Shown here piece after piece: positions 34,192-47,033 of a stretch of DNA of 64,000 bases. The DNA is from Fusarium oxysporum f. sp. lycopersici 4287 (lineage: Eukaryota > Ascomycota > Sordariomycetes > Hypocreales > Nectriaceae). The stretch's first letter is position 1. Each line of letters begins with the position of its first letter. The stretch spans positions 4,677,870-4,741,869 of the forward strand of contig NC_030986.1 in assembly GCF_000149955.1 (NCBI RefSeq). The letters are read 5' to 3'. Below the pieces are notes generated by a model. That model did not search any database. It saw only the letters and a list, made by a program, of their open reading frames with translations, and was not told the DNA's origin. Position numbers and translations under genes: made by a program.

Positions 34192-36751
34192 CTATTGCAT
34201 CATCTGATCTTCTCCTATTCCCGGCAAGTTCATACCTGCTGCGAGAGCCTGAAGCTTGAAGTCAGGATTGCAGGGAAGGGAATGAGCCTTATGCTGTCGG
34301 AAAATGTTAGTATGTAATGGACCTTGAATCTAGAATTTCGTGAGGAAACTTACGTATTTCAGTCCATTCAAGTTTTTATATCGTTTGCCGCATGTTTCAC
34401 AGCTAAAAGGCTTCTCCTTCTCCATTCCCAATGTTCCGGGGTAAGGGGCACTAGTTTCTGGGTTGACGATAGAAAAGGTACCGTCTCCATTCTCGTGAAG
34501 TTGTTGGGTTTGATGGCCATGAGTTTTGTGGTATCTGTAAGCAAGTTAGCAAGCATATTCAAGATCGAAATACAGTCGAACGCGTTGAGTCAGAACTTAC
34601 TTCAGACCGTTCTGATTTTTGTACGCCTTTTCGCAGCCAATAACTGGACATTTGAACGGCTTGTGCTCTTCAGGCATCATCATGCTCTGTAAACGCTGCA
34701 TAAGAATCTTGTTGGCCTGTGGATCGTTCAACTGGGCTTGGTTAATGCCTAGCTGTTGCAATTGTGCCTGGATGGAACGGTTCGCAGCAGGGAAAGCACC
34801 AGTGGAGCTGAAAAGGTGTTTCCCAGGATCGTTTATGCAAAAATTTGAATCACTATTGTTCTGGTTTCCGCCAAAGCTCATATCGCCGATATCGTTCGTG
34901 TTGCCACCCATAGGCATACCTGGTAGGTCTTCCTCCATATCGACTTGCTGGGTGTGTGGTACTTGTCCTTGGGTGGTAAGAGTAGGGGTATTGACGGAAG
35001 AGACTGTGGGGTTGTTCTGCAGGCCAAAGCTGGCAGCAGCGGGAGTGGGTGGCTGAGAGGTCCGTAGGCCCTGTGTAAGACCAGAGGTGTTCATGTTCAG
35101 CTCGGGCCTCTGCTGCTGACCAAAAAGTTGTCTCGTTTGGGACATTCGCTGGCTATCGTCCATCTCCATCGTGCCAACAGCATCGTCCATTTCCATATCT
35201 GCAACAGCATCCATCTCATCATTCAGGTTTGACGCCATTGCAGAGCCTCCATGCGCATCATGGGGCGCCTGTTGGCCGCGGTTATGTTGTCCAAGTTGGT
35301 TCGTTGCGAGGGAACTGCCGCCTGGCGCTGCCGACCCAGCTCGAGACATCGACATCCGAGGGGCGTTAGGCAGCCCCAGCTGAGAGAATTGAGAAAAGGC
35401 ATTATTTCGGGCTGTGTTCGGGCTAGGTTGCGTGTGGGCTTCCTCGTAATGTTGTAGCAAGTCGTGGAGATTGGGCAGAATCTTGCCGCAGCAGGTGAAA
35501 TCTCGCATGAAGTTGGCCTCCAACTTGGGCAGATAGGAAGATGAGTGAAAGGAAGGAGACTGGTGAGTTCCGAAAGGCGAGGTGCCTGCCATCATAATAC
35601 TATAGGACCACGATATTAGTAAACTGCAACCTCAAGTGCGATGAAACATCGGGCATGATCGATTTCTGACGCATGTGGGCTGTCGCAGGACAAGAATGGG
35701 GCCCGAAGCTTAGAAACGGCTTGCCACAATACATGCTCAGTCGTCTTCGTAAGCGATGATAGTCGCAGACAAGCCGAGGTTTCGTGCTATAACCCATATC
35801 GCTTTGATCAAGCGGAACAGGGTTGAGCTCAAAGCAAGCAAAGGAAGCCTGATCGTGACAGAGAAGTGGCCGCTCGGCCAAGGAGCCAAAGCGAGGGCAA
35901 TGCTTCCAGTACAGGATGATGATGAGGATAAAAGTATGCAGTGAGGTAACTTACTCGTCTCTGACAAAACTACCAAAAGACATGCCTCCCCAGCTCATGC
36001 CACCTCCCATAAGGCTGCCAGCAAGAGATTCTCTTCTATTGCGGTTCGCATTGTCACCACGGTTGGAATTATTCATCGATATGGGCTTAGGGCCAGCGCT
36101 GACAAAAGAGTCCCGGCGGCCCATAGAAGGGTCGAGGGATGGCCCGGTAGTCATGGTGATTTCGGTGTCTTCAGGAAGTGTATAGTCGAATGGTTGAATG
36201 GCAATGTCGCGATTGCTGATGTGAAAGTCGGTATCAACGATTTGGAACTCTTCGGTGAGGTCGACGAAGGAAGTGTTGGTGGGAATACAAGGATCAAAGT
36301 CGCCGATGGAGAGTTGGGGGGTAGCAGCTTTAGCGGTAGTAATAGTACTCGATAGCACCGAGGCAGCGGCTGGAACAACGGATTTAGAAGCAATGTTAGC
36401 GTGAGCGCCAGGCAGAAAATGGCCCGTGGTAGGGGTCTCGGGCTGGGGCGACGGCGACTGCGACTGCGTCAGCGAGCTTGAGCCCGAGTTGATGAGCGAC
36501 CCTGGAGAGTCAGGGTTATCAGCAACGGCGGCGGCGAAGTGGGCATGGGCGCTCGAGTCACAGGCACGGTTGTTGCTGTTGGCGTTGGCGGTGGCGGCGG
36601 AGACTGCGGCCGAGGGGGCGAGACCTGATGAGCGAATGGCGTTGGTAGGATCCCGCATCCTGGCACTCTTGGTGGAGTTAGACGCACGCGGCTCCTGGGT
36701 TCCCACAGTGTTGCCTGGCTTCTGGAACAACCTGCCGAACAACTTCCCCAT
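34192..36751 (-). CDS. SFP1: Split C2H2 zinc-finger regulator SFP1
   Basis: Four exons: 36751-35955, 35599-34601, 34534-34354 and 34293-34192, giving 692 aa. The start [14 protein letters not shown] is a conserved-looking basic N-terminus, and the exon 1/2 junction reads [23 protein letters not shown]-like segment ([20 protein letters not shown], then YEEAH) follows in exon 2. The two C2H2 fingers near the C-terminus are [19 protein letters not shown] and [17 protein letters not shown], separated by a spacer with [12 protein letters not shown]. In yeast, Sfp1 activates ribosome-biogenesis and ribosomal-protein genes under TORC1 and PKA control. PKA-like RRDS and RRES sites are present near the end of exon 1. 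Introns cut both fingers at nearly the same point. Convergent with the Kelch-BTB gene. Confidence 0.9.
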
Positions 36752-39713
36752 GTCGAATGAAATATGAATGGTAAATCTGATGATATTAAAGTGCTGTGAT
36801 GTTTCTTAGGATGAAGGTGGGGAGAAGTATAAAGGTGGTATCGACAAAGAACTGGGAGTACCTTAAGGTCGAGGTAGGCGAGGCAGCCTGAAAAGGCCCT
36901 GCTAAGCTGGGAGAAGACAACAGCAGGAGCGGTAGGTTTGCAGGTGCGCCCTGTGTAGGTTGGTGTCATCCACCTGCCACTACCAAGAAAGTACCTGAGG
37001 TGAGCACAAGATGGTAGGAGAGATTCAGGTACCGATGTCCAATCACACCAGGTCAGGTCAGGAAAGGTGCTATTCCCAGGTGCTTCTGTGTTGTGGACGG
37101 TTTCGTCCAAGACGGGATGGGTTAGACCGGGCTTGGCGTGATGCTGTCCAGGGATTCTAGTCACTCACTAACCGCTGTATGGTTTTAGTGCGTGCTGTTG
37201 CTCTGGATTCTTTGGTGGATTGTGATAAATCGACCAACAAGCTTGTGTGAGGGGCAGGATACCTCTAGTACTCCAAATAGGTGAGAAGGAAGGCTTAGAG
37301 TAATAGAATGGCAGGCAATTTGGCTTTTCAAGAATATCTCTCCACTTGAAAGGTTGTGAAATAGAAGTGCCTGCCTGTGGCCCGGCGCTGGATGAGTCTT
37401 TGGTCGGCTTTCAGCGGTCAACCTAGGTAACCTATGCGAGGACTCCCACGCAGCCACGCATCGACGACTGCTCTTTTTCTGAGGCTTCTGGGTAGGTAGC
37501 TGTGCTACGAGTGGTGATATTTGTACCGCGAACGAGGTTCTCAAATGGAAGTCAAATTCTACTTGGGGAAACCTTATTGCTGACTCAGGCCGCGTCGCTG
37601 CGACCTATCCGATGAAGAGTTGTTGGAGGTATAAATCGATGACAATTTAATAACGTACAAGCATTGCTGTGTGAAGTAATTACTGACGATTCAGTTGCGT
37701 CGGAGGAAGTCGATTAGGGGATCTGACAGGCAGTGCCAGCGAAAGCACTACTGCAAAATGATCAGTTCGAAGGGTTGGGGTGGGTGGGTGGGTGATGTGT
37801 AGATGATGTGAAAAGGATATGAACATGAACCCAGACTGGCGATGAAACTGAGCATGAAAGAAACTCAACGGTATGTCTACAGATATAAAAAGTGAACAGT
37901 AGTTAGTCCGAATAAGTAAGCACGAGGCGTCTCCTCAATTGGATGCTCTATAATATATCATCATATCGTTACATACTCAAGATTCGAAAGAGATATGACG
38001 AAGATACGACAGGGCAGCTCTCAGACGCCCACACAACCACTACGCCTCTAGTAAAAGTGACTTACCGCAACTTTCTTCCTAGTACAGATAAGAGATGATC
38101 AAGGGATTATCGCCTATTCCTTGGTTGGGTTTCTCCAGTAGACGCTTCTGTTGCAGACTTGTAGTTGATACTGGTTCGTACCATATGACGATGTACTTAA
38201 CCCACGCATATATAAACCGATCAACCGTTGATATGTGACACCTTATTTGTTTCTGTTCTCGATCATTCTTACACTTCTTTGAGCTTATAAAGTTCTCGCA
38301 GCAATAAGGGCGGGAGCTTGATAAGTCCCTTAGAGTTAAAGGTAAAAGAGCAGGTGATGATGCAAGGTTCATGGGTTTCTGTATTGAATCGCCAAACGAA
38401 ACATGACAGCCAATCAGTAGAATCAAGGATCAGGGGTTCACGAAGGGCGGAGGGGGAATTACCGAGAATGAGCAAAAAAGCATCAGCTGGTGTGGGGGGC
38501 TCCAACCTGGACATACTGGTGCCAGAACAGCAAGCCCTTGCACCAGGTTGTGTAGGCAGTTAGTTGAGGCCAACGCACACGACAAACACCGCATTCAACG
38601 CGGTGTTTCCTCAAACCCCTTTATCCAACAATATGAGTACCTAGTTAGCCTCGACCTAACTAGAATAATATTTGCAGTGTTTCTCTAACACTGGAATAGT
38701 CTATCCGGGATGGAAAGGTACGGCACAAAGTGGATTTTAGGCATTGAGTAGTGAGTGCAGCTGGTCGAATAAAGCCTGGAAACGAAAATGGCAATATGTA
38801 TGGATAGTTCGGGAAAATCTCTTTAAATTACTGTATCAGTTTTGGATCATTTACAGAATTGCTTGACACTTAAAAAGCATAATCAATGCCGTCTTTCACT
38901 ACATCAAGGAGCCGAGTACACGACAACGTCTGGTATCATCATACATACTACCTACCATAAGGTTGCCAAGTCGAGGCTCAACAAATGGTACACATGGGCC
39001 ACTAGTCCCTTGACCCACGAGTCCCAGCTGTACCTAGTCCTACCATTGCAACGCTGCTCAACACTACATATTCGGGCCTCAAAGCGCTAATGTGTATGGA
39101 ACCTGTTCGAGGACTGGATCCCAGCTTACGAGTTACATGAGCTCTCAATATAAGATTCATGTGGAAGCTGCGGCAACCGCGTCGATACACCGCAGGTCTT
39201 CCTAAGATCTTCATGAAAAGCATGTCCTAGCCCAGAATAGCAAGAATCCGGTCCCAATTCCAAGCTGATGGATCGTGATCGAAGGTGGTGTTCATTCTGG
39301 CGTCAATTAAAGATGCGGAAGACAAGAGGGAAAACGGGTCCCACTCATCCAGCCACAAAACGTGGCATATTAGTGTACTCCCATGGATTATTACCTACTG
39401 GTCTCGAATGCCGACAAAGACCTCGGTCTGTTAGATCAATTTTACCTATTCACACTTAGACACTCAATCAATAAACCAGACTTCTGGTGGAGATGGCTAC
39501 TAGGTTGAGTGGATCCACTGGTATTTTGCCAAGACATAGTGAACTGCGCATTTGCTAAAGGCAGTTTCAGTGTCGTATCAAACTCTAGCCAAACTATTGT
39601 ACTAGGTACACTACGAGGTCGAGAGATTGCTAGGTCGCGTTAGGAAGCAAGATGCCCGATTGCGTCGTAGACCATCAGGAAACGATTTCCATGCTCATGA
39701 TCAGCATCTGCAA
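36752..39713. other. SFP1 upstream region, gene-poor
   Basis: About 3 kb up to the assembly gap. TACCTTAAGG lies at 36859-36868 and AACCTAGGTAACCT at 37420-37433, both upstream of SFP1. A GGGTGGGTGGGTGGG tract lies near 37778. Several short open frames exist but none is recognisable. Confidence 0.5.
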
Positions 39714-39813
39714 NNNNNNNNNNNNNNNNNNNNNNNNNNNNNNNNNNNNNNNNNNNNNNNNNNNNNNNNNNNNNNNNNNNNNNNNNNNNNNNNNNNNNNN
39801 NNNNNNNNNNNNN
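39714..39813. other. Assembly gap, 100 N
   Basis: Exactly 100 N, the conventional placeholder for a gap of unknown size. Its position inside a long gene-poor stretch suggests unresolved repeat sequence, but the flanks I can read are not obviously repeated elsewhere in the window. Confidence 0.99.
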
Positions 39814-42800
39814 CCCACACATGCAGACATGGAATTAACAGCGGACCAATACCTCTTGGTTTGAACCATATCGGTCCGCCAGCGTCTCTCATAGGATTGA
39901 AAATTTCAGTCAGCAATAGAAGCCTACCAGAAGAAGGCTTCGTGTCTGTAAAGCAATGGCAAACTGGCATTGAGACCACAAACGATCCCGATCTTGTCTG
40001 AGAGTTGGAATCTGAGACTTATACTGTTGCTGTAAGAAGCGCTAGCAGGGCTGTCGACCCTCAAGTTTACATCCATCATAAGGACTAAGAGAATAGCTTG
40101 TACGTTACATCAAGTACTACAAGGCTAACAGGGAAAATAATATCTACATAAGACCATGCCCTTATCGTTGGCTGAGAAGTGATCGCAAAGTTCCCTGCCT
40201 GTGCCCCAATGTCGCATTGTCCCGGGTTAACGGACAGTTGTCTTGAGTCAGGTAAGAAGATCGTGATCAAAAGAGATAATGGAGAAGAACTGCCGTCCGG
40301 GATGGAAACGAGAACCTCACAAACAAATCGCGTCGGCGGGTTCAACTCGCGTATCCATAATTGAGAAACTCCTCTCATTGAATGTCGAGTTGTATATCCA
40401 CAGATCAGCCTTAAAGAGTCGGCCGCTAAACGCACGCTTCCAGCCTCCTCGAGATAAAGGTACAGTACTAGAGTACTTGGGAAGCTACCTCATAGAAGGT
40501 TACAATCTATGCCTAGATGCCGGCAGCGGAACCACCCCCGAGGTGAACTATTCGATCAAGGCAGCGAGATAGTCATTAATGACATCTGGCTAGCCGCTCG
40601 TTGGCTGATAATCTGATGGCTTCCCTTGGGAGCATTTAACAACTCCAAAAATCACCACCTTTTGACTAGTGTAAGGTATTTACCTGATCGATGAGTGCAA
40701 TTGGCTTTCAGAGGGGAATATCATTCCTGTTTTGGGTCGTGGTTTCACGACTCGAGTCGACCTGGACCGTGCAGAGTCTTTACGTCAGAGCACTCATGGG
40801 TTCTGGGAGAGGTGCATTAGGTCAAACTCTGATATCCCGGCCGAGATGTCGATGTAGATGTAGCGCAACGCTCTGATGCAACGTCAACGATCTAATTTCC
40901 GTTTACGCAAGTAATCACTGCACGTCTTTATGCATCATGTCAAGGCTCATGACTCTTGTCTGAGCTTGGACAGTAACGTAAACAACGTGGCATCAACGTG
41001 CTGTGTGGTACTTGGTGACCTTCTGACAGGTCAATGCCAATGCCAGATAGTCCCAATTGAGTGGTAAGCGCGAGTCGAAAACGAGATCTCGTTACATTGC
41101 CATGAATGTACGCCCCTGTAATAGCTTGACGTTTCGCATGGGGATGTGATAGATCCTAAACTGGCTCCAATGTCAATGTGACAACGTTATTCACAACTAG
41201 GATCCAGGGTCGGCAGCTAGAGACGACGACGGTTGCGCCTTCCCTCATGGGAACATTCGAATCACGGGCATCACTGCTGCCTGTCTCGATTTCAGGAATA
41301 AGCCCAGGAACGCCATCACATGAAGACGACCCATTCCATCTCAACGCTTCGGCAAAATTACCTTCAACATGGGTCACTGTATTAACTTTTCATTCGTTAA
41401 ATCGATCTGTGAGCTCCAGCCTTACCTACGTACATACGAATTACTTAGAACTGTACAACCTACCTAATGACAAACAGTGCCTCATTAGTCTGCTGGCCAC
41501 CTTGAACCTTGCACATCTCCTGAACAGTACCTGGGCTCGTCCCGCAAACGGCCACCATGACTGGTGACTTATACAAAGCCGTCTGTACAAACATTTCATT
41601 AGATACATTTGCCCGCTTCTCCTTACCTCTGTGTGGTTGTGTTCCAACATTTCCGCCACTATAGAAGCTCTCCACAGAAGCTATCCGCGGAAGCATCGCA
41701 GAATATAGAATCTACAGACAAGCAAAGTACCTTAACGGAAGTTCCGTGGTTCAACGATGTACCGACATTTGATTAAAACTTTCCATAATGCGCACTTGGT
41801 TCAAACCAATAAGATTACAGGTATTGCCGGATATCAATCCAGCAATGGACTGGTCCGGGACACTGGTGCCGCTGTCAACCTTCAATGCTGTAAAGTCCCG
41901 GCCGATCGCCCCCAAGTTGGCATCCTGGGTCTTTCCAAGCAGGTGGCTGGTGGTTCTTGTCTTATAATGGCACAAAGATGTATTTTGATGACGCCGATTC
42001 CCCAGATGTATCTTGATCACTTTTCAAGGAACGACGTCTGCGAGGCCTCAACCTTGATTCAATCACAGCTGAAGTTGACTTTGACTACCTAAGTCATAAG
42101 TTCACATCCAGGCACTTAGGAAGACCGCCATGCTTGGCTTTCTTTCCGATGAACTAAAGGGTATCTTCAGCTCCTCTGCAATCAACACTCCGTCCTATGG
42201 CCGCCAAACAGATGACAATTCATTCGTTGAGCCGCTTAACCCAAGCCCACATGGGCGCAGAACGGGATGTCTGGGCGGGTATTAGGTTCACTTGTGAATA
42301 TCCCCGAGATCTCGTCGTGGGTTTTCAGCCGCGACTTATTTCACAAGTTAAATGGACTTCTGTGAGCCCTGCCGCAACACCGATCTATCATCTCTTCACG
42401 CCGCGACCGTGCCAGGTCTTCCGCCGAGACCAGTGACCCGTCCGGCCGAAGGTTGAAGTGGGCTAGCTCCTTTCAAACTGCCATTGGGTCAATCGCCTAA
42501 CTTCCATTCCACACAGAAGTCTCAATTGTCAGCGGCATCGTAATCATCTTCGTTCTGATTCCTGGACATGTGAGGTACCACACAACGCCGTTGCCTTTCA
42601 TGTGGATTGAGCTAATAAAGCATGGCTAACGGGTCCTGACTAAAAAGGTGTTGGACTTGGCTCCCATGCAAGAATGCCTAAATGCTTTCGTTGACTGAAA
42701 AGGTTTAGCTTTAACATGTCTACCCTTCAGTTGCACTTCAGCAACGCCATTGAAAACACTGGTCGTGTGATACAAATACCGGTACTGGTTGCAGATAAAA

Positions 42801-43233
42801 GCCATAAATACAGCAAAAGAACAATGCGGTTCGGTCGTGCCAAGTGTTATGGAGGAAGGAATTCCTTGTTGAGCATCAACCCGCAGGCTGAGCTTTCGAC
42901 CAAGGCTTTCCTGCAGTTGAGTGACGGAAGTCAATCTCACTTTCGAACTCCAGTTCACTTCTAGCTGAACTAGACACTCCCCCAAAAGCATTCTCCTGCA
43001 ACACGCATCACAAATCCGGTTCTTAATTCTCACTTTCTCTCTCCTCCCTTTAACTTTATTTTTCTCTTGAAAAACTCTCTCGCTCTCGAAGTAAAGTAAA
43101 TGCGAGGGATTACCATTTGATAGGTTGCCCTTGTTTAGAATTTCGCCTTTTAACCTTGCTCCCCACTCTATATCTTTCTCGCCTCTTTCTCTCCTTGATA
43201 ATATCCTTCATCTTATCGCAATACAATAACACC
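39814..43233. other. Gene-poor stretch right of the gap
   Basis: About 3.4 kb with no recognisable gene on either strand. The last 200 bases before the HNH gene are strongly pyrimidine-rich (CTCTCTCCTCCCTTT, CTCTCTCGCTCTCG around 43037-43088), a promoter-like context. Confidence 0.5.
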
Positions 43234-44609
43234 ATGGCTTCAGCACCTGAGGAAGTCTCTGGAGTCGTAGAAACGCAAGCTCTTGAGCTCCGGGAATTTT
43301 ACAAACTCTACGAGACCGCTAAAGATCAATACCAAGCGTTTCAATCACGCATCGCCAGGAGCACAAGGATCCAGTCGTTTTACTGCCACTCGATGCACTC
43401 CAGATCAAGCTCGATAAACTTGAAAAGGCTATCAAACTCCAGCGCGAACATCGAAACAAACCAGACTGGGAACCAAATGCTATTCAATTCTGTTTTCTTC
43501 TTAACTTGCCGCTTGATGAGCTTACAACTACTTGGAACAACTATAAGCAGAGCAGTGTAGTTCTCCACCACCTAGACAATGTCGGCCCGCTCACATCTTA
43601 TTGTAAGATCCATTAATTTCTGGTTCTGTTGCCCATTAATCTAACCTACTTGATAGTTCTTCAGAAGGCGCAATATGTTTCTGCAAAGAGGGACAGAGAT
43701 GGTAAAAATGAGGACATAATTGACAGAGTTAAGTGGTTAGAAGCGGCACTCGACAAGCTTGATACGACCCGCATCAAGCGAAAGGACCCCGAGCTTGAAG
43801 TATGCAAGAAGAACGACGGTGGACATTGTATTGTCACCGGAGTTGCAAACCCTCAAGTCTGCCATATTATTCCATTCTCTTTTAACAACTCCGACAAGAA
43901 CACTAAAAAGACATCTCTCTTTTCAAGCACCATTTTCTCAATGCTTGGCCTTCCAGGAAATAAGGAAACAGAAGATGCTATCACCTTATTACACCAAGGA
44001 AAGGGCTCTTTAGACAAGCAATGGAATATGATTTGTCTCAGCCCTTCCTTATATATATGGTGGGGACATGCTTACTGGGCGTTCAAATGGCTTGATGCGA
44101 CGCCCCTTACCGATGACACCAAGACATGTAAAATCAGGCTTCAGTTCCACTGGATGCCGCGAAACATCAAGCGCGATCCTACTGCGTCTTTTTATCTAAA
44201 GGATCTCCCAGACCTCGAGGAACAAATCAAACATTGCTATGGCAGCGAGCCATACTTATGCAACGAGCAAAACTGCCAAGCATGTTATGGAACGAAAGGC
44301 ATTGCTGCGCATAATGTCGAGAGCGGCCGTCCTATTAGAACTGGTGATATTTTTACCATCATTCGAAGCACCGTTGATGTACCGCTTTGCCGCACTATGT
44401 TTGATATACAGTGGGCTATCATCACCTCAGCTGCAATCTCAGGAGGAGCTCTAGTGCCAGACGAACTTGGAGACTTCAGTTTCCCACCAGGCGATTATCG
44501 TTTCTCCTATGAGGATATTCAGGACAATGTCGAAGCAGATGAGGACACTCAATCAAGGGTACAATCATGGGTTGACCAGAACTCACCAGAGCCGCAACAA
44601 GAACTTTAG
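43234..44609 (+). CDS. HNH nuclease-domain protein, frameshifted
   Basis: Two exons, 43234-43602 and 43657-44609, with a 54-nt intron (CTAAC branch). The frame from the ATG (MASAPEEVSGVVETQALELR) must shift once between about 43330 and 43370. After that the other frame reads HRQEHKDPVVLLPLDALQIK and on through LLNLPLDELTTTWNNYKQSS to the intron; about 440 aa if corrected. Exon 2 carries the HNH_2-type core: GGHCIVTGVANPQVCHIIPF, then QWNMICLSPSLYIWWGHAYW. A Cys-rich LCNEQNCQACYG follows, and the tail is acidic. Such proteins are common, variable and uncharacterised in filamentous fungi; DNA cleavage is inferred from the fold only. Repeats lie directly downstream. It could be a live gene with an assembly indel, or a relic. 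Confidence 0.72.
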
Positions 44610-44842
44610 GGAAGTTCGCAGGTACAAGCCATGGATACAAGATTCGACAGGATGTCCATTGGAACAGCATCCAGTGCTAGTGGTGTCACGGCAGTGGTTT
44701 AAATGTCGTTGATAATAGAAAGATTAACCGGATGCAAAGCTGTGGGAAAGCCATATATTGAAGGGGAAATGGCTTATGAGTTTAGTCGCGGGAGAGCTGC
44801 GTATGAGGACACTAATGATATATGAGATTTATTTGCTATAAC

Positions 44843-44936
44843 CCCCTGGTTCATTGTGCAGGGTCGAGGTTTAGCGCTATAAGATCGGATTGAGTGCGGC
44901 ATGGCGTTTATCCAAGTGAACATTATTATGCCGCTT
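44843..44936. repeat. 94-bp direct repeat, copy A
   Basis: Begins CCCCTGGTTCATTGTGCAGG and ends ATTATTATGCCGCTT. It aligns without gaps to 46062-46155; by eye 8 of 94 bases differ, five of them transitions. Confidence 0.93.
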
Positions 44937-46061
44937 GAACTCCTGTTCTGGTCTTGGCTAGATAGTATAATTCTCTTATTCGAATCTGATCACGAGGCCT
45001 ATTCTATATTGAACCAATATGATTCTCGAATACACGAGATTGACGTGGAACCCGGTCTAGGACAGATGCGAAGATGTGGCAAGCACTTAGGTTGAGTGTA
45101 CGAATATGGGCCAGTCCTAAGCTGCTTGAGTTGCCGTCATGTTCATGGAAAGACCAAACTTGCCCTTTTCTTCTGTCTCTTTTCAAAAAAGATACCGCCA
45201 ATAATTATACTCACTTGGGAGAGATAATGGAGTCATGAGTGTTTCAATGCTATCCGCTCAAGGTTGATTGCTGAGAATGTTGTTGATAGACATGTAGAGC
45301 AGTGTGTAGGCACGACATAGTAAGCTCGATCATGGCTGGCGCTCGGAACCTCTGGTCCGCATATTTCTCAGGTATTTACGACAAATGAATCATATTCCCG
45401 AGGTGCATGAACCAGAAACGAGACAAACGATGCGGGCAACATCGCTCAGTAGTCCCCATTCTTGATTTATTTGATACTAAGAGGTTTGAGTGTGCTGCAT
45501 GTCAAGCCCCTCACTCGAAAACGTCAACACATGCTTGGCTGTTTTTTGATAAACCAAATGAGGTTTACCGTATTTACAGAGATACAATCTCGTTTACTCG
45601 ACTGACTATCGTTCGAGAGTCGACAGATCAGCTTTGCACTTTACTTCAAGACTATAGAATGACAAATTGGTCCCGGGTAGGTAAGTAAAACCAGCATATA
45701 CTGATACCCGCCAATCATACCTGGCCAAGGGTTGCCAATGATCAAAGGGTTCATCATTCCCGGAACATTCCCCATCTCAGGCCATGAGGCGGTTTCTCGG
45801 AGCGCTCCGACCTGGCATAAGGCGAGACATGAGGCGAGACAAGACCGTGTGGCTTATCCAGATGCGGATCTAGGCGGCGACCTCACATAAGCATTCCGAG
45901 CTATGAACGCCGGTAACCCGGAGAACCTGGCATAGCCCGACGACCCGAGAGTTGGCGAAAACCAAAGTCGTTGCTCACGGGTAGAGATTTCGTTTGACGT
46001 CGGGACTTCAACGGCGATGCCGAGATGCCAACCGCTGGTATTGATTGAATGATCTAGAAGA

Positions 46062-46155
46062 CCCCTGGTTCACTGTGCAGGGTAGAGGTTTAGCGCCATG
46101 AGATCGGATTGAGTGCGGCATGGCGTTTACACAATTGAACATTGTTATGCCGCTT
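46062..46155. repeat. 94-bp direct repeat, copy B
   Basis: Second copy of the unit at 44843-44936, in the same orientation and offset by 1219 bases. The shared core includes AGATCGGATTGAGTGCGGCA. The two copies bracket about 1.1 kb. Confidence 0.93.
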
Positions 46156-46221
46156 TGACCGCAGAACGCCGCCATCATTGCCGCTGCTTTTGGAAGCTTG
46201 TCACGGCATTCTGCGGCATAA
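46145..46221. repeat. Inverted repeat TTATGCCGC ... GCGGCATAA
   Basis: A perfect 9-bp inverted pair at 46145-46153 and 46213-46221, separated by 59 bases and overlapping the end of repeat copy B. The intervening DNA has more GCCGC/GCGGC-type words. It could be a terminal structure of a small element or a chance hairpin. Confidence 0.6.
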
Positions 46222-47033
46222 TTGAGCTTTACTTTATATTTAAGATACTATGTGCTGCCATGCGCTTTCAGGACTCTGGCGGGTGATATAGGGACATAAA
46301 TCGCTGGAGATGGAGAGCGAGTGATCGCCCGTCCGTCTGGTTTGCCATCTATCGTAGCTCTGTTCGAAAGACACTTCGATGATGGCACAACAAGAGATTG
46401 GGGTTTTGCTTCCGGGGCAGCCGATACTCAGCTCTGTAATATTAGCAATCAGATGCCCAATTCACTCGAATATTGACAAAGATAGTCCCAGAAACATCTC
46501 TCATTGTAGCATATCCTCGGAGTTACCTACCTACAGACAGTTTCGTTTGAATTTGAAGCCCATTCGGCGACTCGGGCATAGTTCGGTGACTGTTTGCGCC
46601 CGGACGAGTTCGGAAGAAACTGACATCATCTACCGTCATGCAAGAAAACGGTACACTCGGCCATGAAAATTTGTTTGCCATTTATATACGTCAGGATAAG
46701 TAAGAGGGGATCTGAGATACTCATCAATTACAGAAAACACCATTTACTCGCATATCGCAAACTTCACGAATTTATCACGACACTAGTACATCAACCTCAC
46801 CTCACGTTTACGACATCTTCCAAGTACTGAAACTCAGCATCCTCTCAGTTGACCCACCCTGGGTTTAAACCACGCTGCAACCCACCTCGTTCGGTTTCTT
46901 ATCATACCACCTTCGCCCTGAAAACAAAACACCGTAAACTATTGCGCCCTGACAGAAATCCCATCTCTACAAATTTGCCGCCTCTCCCACGACCGTCTTT
47001 CCCCTCAATTCCAGTCCAACCCAAATCGCAATC

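Larger units (their letters stand above)
44610..47033. other. Repeat-bearing intergenic region
   Basis: About 2.4 kb between the HNH gene and RCF2. It contains the two 94-bp direct repeats, an inverted repeat, and a short GGCGAGAC duplication near 45821-45840. A plus frame at 45407-45688 (FECAACQAPHSKTSTHAWLF) is open for 93 codons but unrecognised. The last 250 bases are a C/A-rich RCF2 leader. Confidence 0.55.

Noticed and set aside
45407..45688. 93-codon frame between the 94-bp repeats as a gene
   Set aside because: A donor-like GTAAGT follows it, but no second exon or family could be recognised; kept only as a note in the repeat finding.
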